This document shows positions 6,684 to 9,971 of a stretch of DNA of 9,971 nucleotides, piece after piece (the stretch's first letter is position 1; every line of letters begins with the position of its first letter). The stretch is from Desulfuromonadaceae bacterium (GTDB lineage: Bacteria > Desulfobacterota > Desulfuromonadia > Desulfuromonadales > SZUA-540): positions 1 through 9,971 of the forward strand of contig QKGY01000398.1 of NCBI GenBank assembly GCA_003250235.1, read 5' to 3'. The notes below the pieces were generated by a model, which was given only the letters and a program-made list of their open reading frames with translations, ran no database searches and was not told the DNA's origin. The position numbers were made by a program, and so were the translations under genes.

Positions 6684-7547
6684 TTAATCCTCATTCTCCG
6701 AGGAGGCAACCGTGGCCGTGCGGCGGATGCGAACCTTGCCGATTTTGCGGGAATCGCACTCGACGACCGTCATGATCAGAGCACCGTCCTGAATCTCCTC
6801 CCCCTTGACAGGTATCCGGCCAAGCAGGTTGAAGACGTATCCCCCAACGGTGTCGAACTTGTCCCGCGGGATCTCGATATCGAAATGCTCTTCCAGATCC
6901 TCGATGTTCAGGCGACCATCCACCAGCACGGCGCCATCGTCCTCCTCCTGGAGCCAGTCCTCTTCGAGATCATACTCATCTTGAATATCTCCGACGATCT
7001 CTTCCAGAAGGTCTTCAATGGTGATCAGCCCCGACGTTCCGCCATATTCGTCAATCGCGATCGCCAAATGAACCCGCCGGGTGCGAAAGTCCTGAAGAAG
7101 GTCTTCGATGTTCTTGGTTTCCGGTACGAAGAAGGGGGTACGCATGACTTGGGTGATGGTCAGGTCCTGGCTGGTTCGCCCCCAGAACTTGAGAAGATCC
7201 TTGGCGTAAACGATACCGACGATACGATCGATACTGCCTTCAAAGATGGGTATACGGGAATGACCCGACGAGATAATGTCTTGTAGCAGATCATCCAAAG
7301 AGGCCGACAGGCTACAGCAGACCATATCGGTGCGCGGCACCATGATTTCCCGCACGATGGTCTCCCCGAACTCGAAGATGGAGTGGAGCATATCCCCCTC
7401 CCCTTCGTTGATGATCCCTTCCTCTTCTGATTTATCGATAATTTCCTGCAGATCCTTTTCCGTCATGGGACGGCGGCGACCGAAGACCAGCTGACGCAGA
7501 TCTACAAGCCAGGATGGCGATTTACCATTGGGACTGTCATCGTCCAC
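6684..7547 (-). CDS. corC: CorC/HlyC-family CBS-domain protein (YbeX type)
   Basis: A 287-residue soluble protein of the short YbeX/CorC class, without the N-terminal DUF21 membrane domain found in longer relatives. A charged N-terminal segment (residues 28-66, MTEKDLQEIIDKSEEEGIIN) leads into REIMVPRTDM and two CBS domains (about 68-128 and 132-190; ITIEDLLEEIVGDIQDE closes the second). A CorC_HlyC ligand-binding domain follows at about 205-276 (DGRLNIEDLEEHFDIEIP, FDTVGGYVFNLLGRIP). The family has been linked to Mg/Co efflux and, for YbeX, to ribosome and RNA metabolism; the exact role is unsettled. The start is GTG at 7547-7545, supported by AAGGAG (7560-7555) with a 7-nt spacer. Position between ybeY and lnt matches the E. 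coli cluster. Confidence 0.93.
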   Translation of the reverse strand: MDDDSPNGKSPSWLVDLRQLVFGRRRPMTEKDLQEIIDKSEEEGIINEGEGDMLHSIFEFGETIVREIMVPRTDMVCCSLSASLDDLLQDIISSGHSRIPIFEGSIDRIVGIVYAKDLLKFWGRTSQDLTITQVMRTPFFVPETKNIEDLLQDFRTRRVHLAIAIDEYGGTSGLITIEDLLEEIVGDIQDEYDLEEDWLQEEDDGAVLVDGRLNIEDLEEHFDIEIPRDKFDTVGGYVFNLLGRIPVKGEEIQDGALIMTVVECDSRKIGKVRIRRTATVASSENED

Positions 7548-7594
7548 TCAATATCTCCTTTTTCCTTGGGGCGTTCGCAAACATATAAAACAAA

Positions 7595-8302
7595 TCAGGC
7601 AAAAAACCAGTACAAGCCCAGGGTAATCAGGGCCCCGAGCAAAGCTCCAACCAACACCTCGGCCAGAGTATGAATTTTCATCAGAAGACGGCTCTGACTG
7701 ACCATAGCCGCCAGGGCGACGGAAAGAAGAGAAATCACCGGACCGACACCGGAAAGGATGATCGAGGTGGCGACGGAAAAAGCCACCGCAGCGTGTCCGC
7801 TGGGCATCCCCCCGTGCAGGGGCGTCCCTTTTCCGAAAAAAGCTTTGAGGAGGACCACGAGAATGACGACCACGAGGATGGAAATCATGGCCAGCCCCCC
7901 CGGTGGAGTCCTCAGCAGCCCAAGGCCCTTATCCAAAGAGGGCAAGACATGGTGAGCCAGGGCCAGATACCCCATAACCACCGCCCCAATACTGGCGATA
8001 AGAACGGCCCCCGCCGCCACGTCTTTGACCCTGCCAGCCAAAGGATGGTATTCGGGCGAGACCAGATCGACAAGAACTTCCAGCGCCGTGTTGACCATTT
8101 CCGCAAACAGCACCAGCGTCACCGCAAAGGCGATCAGGATAAACTCCAGTGTGGTGACATGAAAGAGGAGAGCAACGAGAAAAACCACGAGGGCGGCGAT
8201 AAAGTGATACCGCATATGCCGCTGGGATTTGGCCGTCCATAAAATGCCCTCAATGGCGCAATTGACACTTTCGGTCCAGCTGGAGGGTTTTATCTTGTCC
8301 AT
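7595..8302 (-). CDS. dgkA: Fusion of a DgkA-type prenol/diacylglycerol kinase with a PAP2-type phosphatase domain
   Basis: A 235-residue membrane protein with two domains. Residues about 8-118 are a DgkA-family kinase: AIEGILWTAKSQRHMRYHF (16-34), then AEMVNTALEVLVDLV (67-81) with the catalytic region E68/N71/E75, and KDVAAGAVL (93-101), over three helices. Such kinases phosphorylate diacylglycerol or undecaprenol. After a short linker, residues about 138-235 resemble a PAP2 phosphatase with three more helices. It has PSGH (167-170) and SRLLMKIH (204-211), but E215 replaces the usual Asp of SRx5Hx3D and a KX6RP motif is not seen. The ATG lies 3 nt after the ybeY stop and has no strong ribosome site, suggesting coupling. 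Whether the PAP2 half is active is open; it might act on undecaprenyl or phosphatidyl phosphates. Confidence 0.88.
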   Translation of the reverse strand: MDKIKPSSWTESVNCAIEGILWTAKSQRHMRYHFIAALVVFLVALLFHVTTLEFILIAFAVTLVLFAEMVNTALEVLVDLVSPEYHPLAGRVKDVAAGAVLIASIGAVVMGYLALAHHVLPSLDKGLGLLRTPPGGLAMISILVVVILVVLLKAFFGKGTPLHGGMPSGHAAVAFSVATSIILSGVGPVISLLSVALAAMVSQSRLLMKIHTLAEVLVGALLGALITLGLYWFFA

Positions 8303-8305
8303 GAC

Positions 8306-8761
8306 TCAGGCAGCCAGAAATTCCTGTTGAAGGATGGCAAAAACCTCTCTTTCCTTGGCCTCCATGATGCGGGCGTCCTCTTCGGTGCCCCGTTCATGGT
8401 CGTAGCCGAGCAGATGAAGGATGCCGTGCAGAAGCAGAAAATAAAGTTCACTCTCAAAAGTGACCCCCGCCTCCTGGGCATCCCGCTCAGCCGTATCAGC
8501 GGAGATCAGCACATCTCCCAGAACCTCCGGGTTCAGCCCCGCGCCCTCGCCTTCCTGCATAGCGAACGAAATCACGTTGGTTGGACGGTCTTTGGCCAGA
8601 TAGTCGCGGTTCACTTCCTGAATCTGAGCATCGGAAAGAACCACGACGGAGAGTTCGGCGTCAGGACATCCCAAGACGCTTAAGATCCTCCGTGCTACCC
8701 TTCGCAGGTCCAGCTTCCTTATCTTTAACCTCTTTTGGCGGTTCTCGATCTGTATCTTCAA
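8306..8761 (-). CDS. ybeY: YbeY, single-strand endoribonuclease for rRNA maturation and ribosome quality control
   Basis: This 151-residue metalloprotein carries the UPF0054 signature HGILHLLGYDH, with metal ligands H112, H116 and H122, and the conserved RPTNVISFAM (59-68). In bacteria YbeY helps process the 16S rRNA 3' end and removes defective ribosomes. The chosen start is TTG at 8761-8759, with AAGAGG (8774-8769) 7 nt upstream. The first strand KIQIENRQKR is the usual family N-terminus and no later start keeps it. This places the first 101 nt inside the 3' end of pgpH, in another frame. The stop is 3 nt from the dgkA start. pgpH-ybeY-dgkA is also the Firmicutes order. Confidence 0.94.
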   Translation of the reverse strand: MKIQIENRQKRLKIRKLDLRRVARRILSVLGCPDAELSVVVLSDAQIQEVNRDYLAKDRPTNVISFAMQEGEGAGLNPEVLGDVLISADTAERDAQEAGVTFESELYFLLLHGILHLLGYDHERGTEEDARIMEAKEREVFAILQQEFLAA

Positions 8762-9971
8762 CGCTCTTCCTCTTGCTCGGGTCTTTGTCGCGCTCTTTGA
8801 AAGCGGGTTCGGGATAATCGATGCGATGATGGAAAATGCCGGTAAGGATGCGATTGAAACTCTTGGCGATGTTGTGCAGGTCCTTCAGGGTCAATTCGCA
8901 TTCATCAAGCTGACCATCGATAAAGATGTTATTGATGATTTTCTGCACCATCCCCTGGATGCGGGCCGGCGTCGGGTCCGCAAGGGTTCTGCTGGCAGCC
9001 TCCACGGCATCGGCGAGCATGATGAGTGCCGCCTCGCGGGTCTGAGGTTTGGGGCCGGGATAACGGTAATCCCGCTCATCCACCTGCTGAACCCCGGGGT
9101 CCTCTTTGCTTTTGGCCTTATCGTAAAAAAACTTGATCAAGGCGGTGCCATGGTGCTGGCGGATGATATCGACCAGGGGTTCACCCAGCTTGATTTCTCG
9201 CGCCAACTCCACGCCATCCTTGACGTGGGACATGAGGATCAGGGCACTCATGGAGGGCGCCAGCTTGTCGTGCTTGTTTTCAAGATCGCCTATATTTTCG
9301 ACGAAATACAGCGGCTTGCGGATCTTGCCGATATCATGATAATACGCAGCGACCCGGGCCAGAAGCGGATTGGCGCTGATCGCCTCGGCCGCGGCCTCGA
9401 CCAGGTTGCCGACAATGATGGAATGGTGATAGGTCCCCGGAGCCTGAATCATCAGCTCTCTCAGAACCGGCGTATTCATGTTGGCCAGCTCTAGAAGCTT
9501 GATGTCCGTGGTGTATTTGAACAGATGTTCCACCAGCGGAACAGTTCCCGTTACGATGACGGCACAGAAAAAGCCACCGGCGAGCCCGAATCCGAGTTTG
9601 TACAGGAACTGCACGTCGAAAGCCCTGCCGGCCATCAAGTGCAGCCCCATGATCATCAGGGCATTGACCAGAGACACCCACACCCCCGCCCGGTAGAGGG
9701 TCGTCCTCTGCTTACACTGGCGGACCCAGTGCGCCCCGGTGAGGCTACCGGCAAGGGCATATAAGGTAATGAACAGGCTGTTGCCGAACAAAATCCCCAT
9801 CAGCAGCGAAGAGACCACGGCAAAGATCAGCGCCACTTCGGAGTTGAGAACGATGCGTACCAGGATGGCCCCCACGGCAAAGGGGAACACGTAGTAGTAA
9901 GTGGAGGATTCAATGTAAGGGAAAGAACTTTCCAGGGCGGTGGACATGAAAATGGCCACTTTGATCAGGAG
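8661..9971 (-). CDS. pgpH: PgpH-type 7TM-HD cyclic-di-AMP phosphodiesterase, C-terminal part (5' end outside window)
   Basis: The frame is open to the window edge, so the visible 436 residues are the C-terminal part of a protein usually 700-800 long. The extracellular 7TMR-HDED region and first helices are missing. About five hydrophobic helices occupy the first 150 visible residues. A cytoplasmic HD domain follows, with (counting from the first visible codon) H183 in YHHSIIVGN, H212-D213 in YYHDIGK, H249, H274 in RQHHG and D321 in MLADAVEAASR. This is the PgpH arrangement, and PgpH hydrolyses c-di-AMP to pApA. The conserved part ends near FHHRIDYPEP; the last 45 or so residues are a charged tail that overlaps ybeY by 101 nt. 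A phoH/ybeZ gene would be expected upstream, beyond the window. The GTG at 9959 is internal, not the start. Confidence 0.92.
   Translation of the reverse strand, partial: LLIKVAIFMSTALESSFPYIESSTYYYVFPFAVGAILVRIVLNSEVALIFAVVSSLLMGILFGNSLFITLYALAGSLTGAHWVRQCKQRTTLYRAGVWVSLVNALMIMGLHLMAGRAFDVQFLYKLGFGLAGGFFCAVIVTGTVPLVEHLFKYTTDIKLLELANMNTPVLRELMIQAPGTYHHSIIVGNLVEAAAEAISANPLLARVAAYYHDIGKIRKPLYFVENIGDLENKHDKLAPSMSALILMSHVKDGVELAREIKLGEPLVDIIRQHHGTALIKFFYDKAKSKEDPGVQQVDERDYRYPGPKPQTREAALIMLADAVEAASRTLADPTPARIQGMVQKIINNIFIDGQLDECELTLKDLHNIAKSFNRILTGIFHHRIDYPEPAFKERDKDPSKRKSVEDTDREPPKEVKDKEAGPAKGSTEDLKRLGMS

Noticed and set aside
6680..6709. TTG start adding 10 residues to Lnt
   Set aside because: No ribosome site precedes it, whereas the ATG at 6679 has AGGA at 8 nt and lies 4 nt after the corC stop.
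6468..7286. A 272-codon plus-strand open frame opposite corC and lnt
   Set aside because: It crosses the junction of two well-supported minus-strand genes and shows no domain; judged a shadow.
8826..9494. A 222-codon plus-strand open frame opposite pgpH
   Set aside because: It is antisense to the conserved HD domain and has no family signature.
1..9971. Mobile element, defence system, CRISPR array, tRNA or rRNA gene
   Set aside because: I saw no repeated spacer pattern, transposase or integrase motif, cloverleaf or rRNA segment; all coding space is taken by recognised housekeeping and envelope families.

Overview
This window is a densely packed block of ten genes, all on the minus strand, so transcription runs from high to low coordinates. 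Every gene belongs to a recognised bacterial family concerned with envelope biogenesis or translation. The Gram-negative double-membrane genes (bamA, lolC/lolD, lnt) and the gene order prfB-lysS-lolC-lolD-bamA fit a deltaproteobacterium of the Desulfuromonadales (Geobacter/Pelobacter/Desulfuromonas type). So does the mixture of a Firmicutes-like order (pgpH-ybeY-dgkA) with a Proteobacteria-like order (ybeY-corC-lnt). The taxon is inferred from gene content and order, not proved.

Right part (about 9971 to 5091): an apparent operon of a 7TM-HD cyclic-di-AMP phosphodiesterase (pgpH, 5' end outside the window), the rRNA-processing endonuclease ybeY (TTG start, overlapping pgpH by 101 nt), a lipid kinase fused to a PAP2 domain (dgkA-PAP2), a CBS/CorC-domain protein (GTG start) and apolipoprotein N-acyltransferase (lnt). 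Gaps are short or negative, and the unit ends in a strong hairpin terminator after lnt.

Middle part (about 5030 to 2171): prfB (release factor 2) has its own promoter with a perfect TATAAT. Its reading frame is interrupted by the classic programmed +1 frameshift site. A bulged hairpin with a short T-run follows, then a second promoter and lysS (class II lysyl-tRNA synthetase). After lysS there is an unusual terminator-like structure whose large loop contains its own hairpin.

Left part (2148 to 1): lolC and lolD overlap by 8 nt and encode the lipoprotein-releasing ABC transporter. The start of bamA follows, with its own consensus-like promoter immediately after the lolD stop codon. Lnt finishes lipoproteins in the inner membrane, LolCD extracts them towards the outer membrane, and BamA inserts outer-membrane barrels, so the two flanks form one envelope-maturation theme around a translation pair.

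I see no mobile element, tRNA, rRNA, CRISPR array, phage gene or defence system, and no gene-free stretch longer than about 180 bases. I do not find convincing evidence of a wholly new system. The points most worth a second look are the DgkA-PAP2 fusion with a degenerate phosphatase motif, the long pgpH/ybeY overlap, the branched terminator before lolC, and the prfB recoding site.
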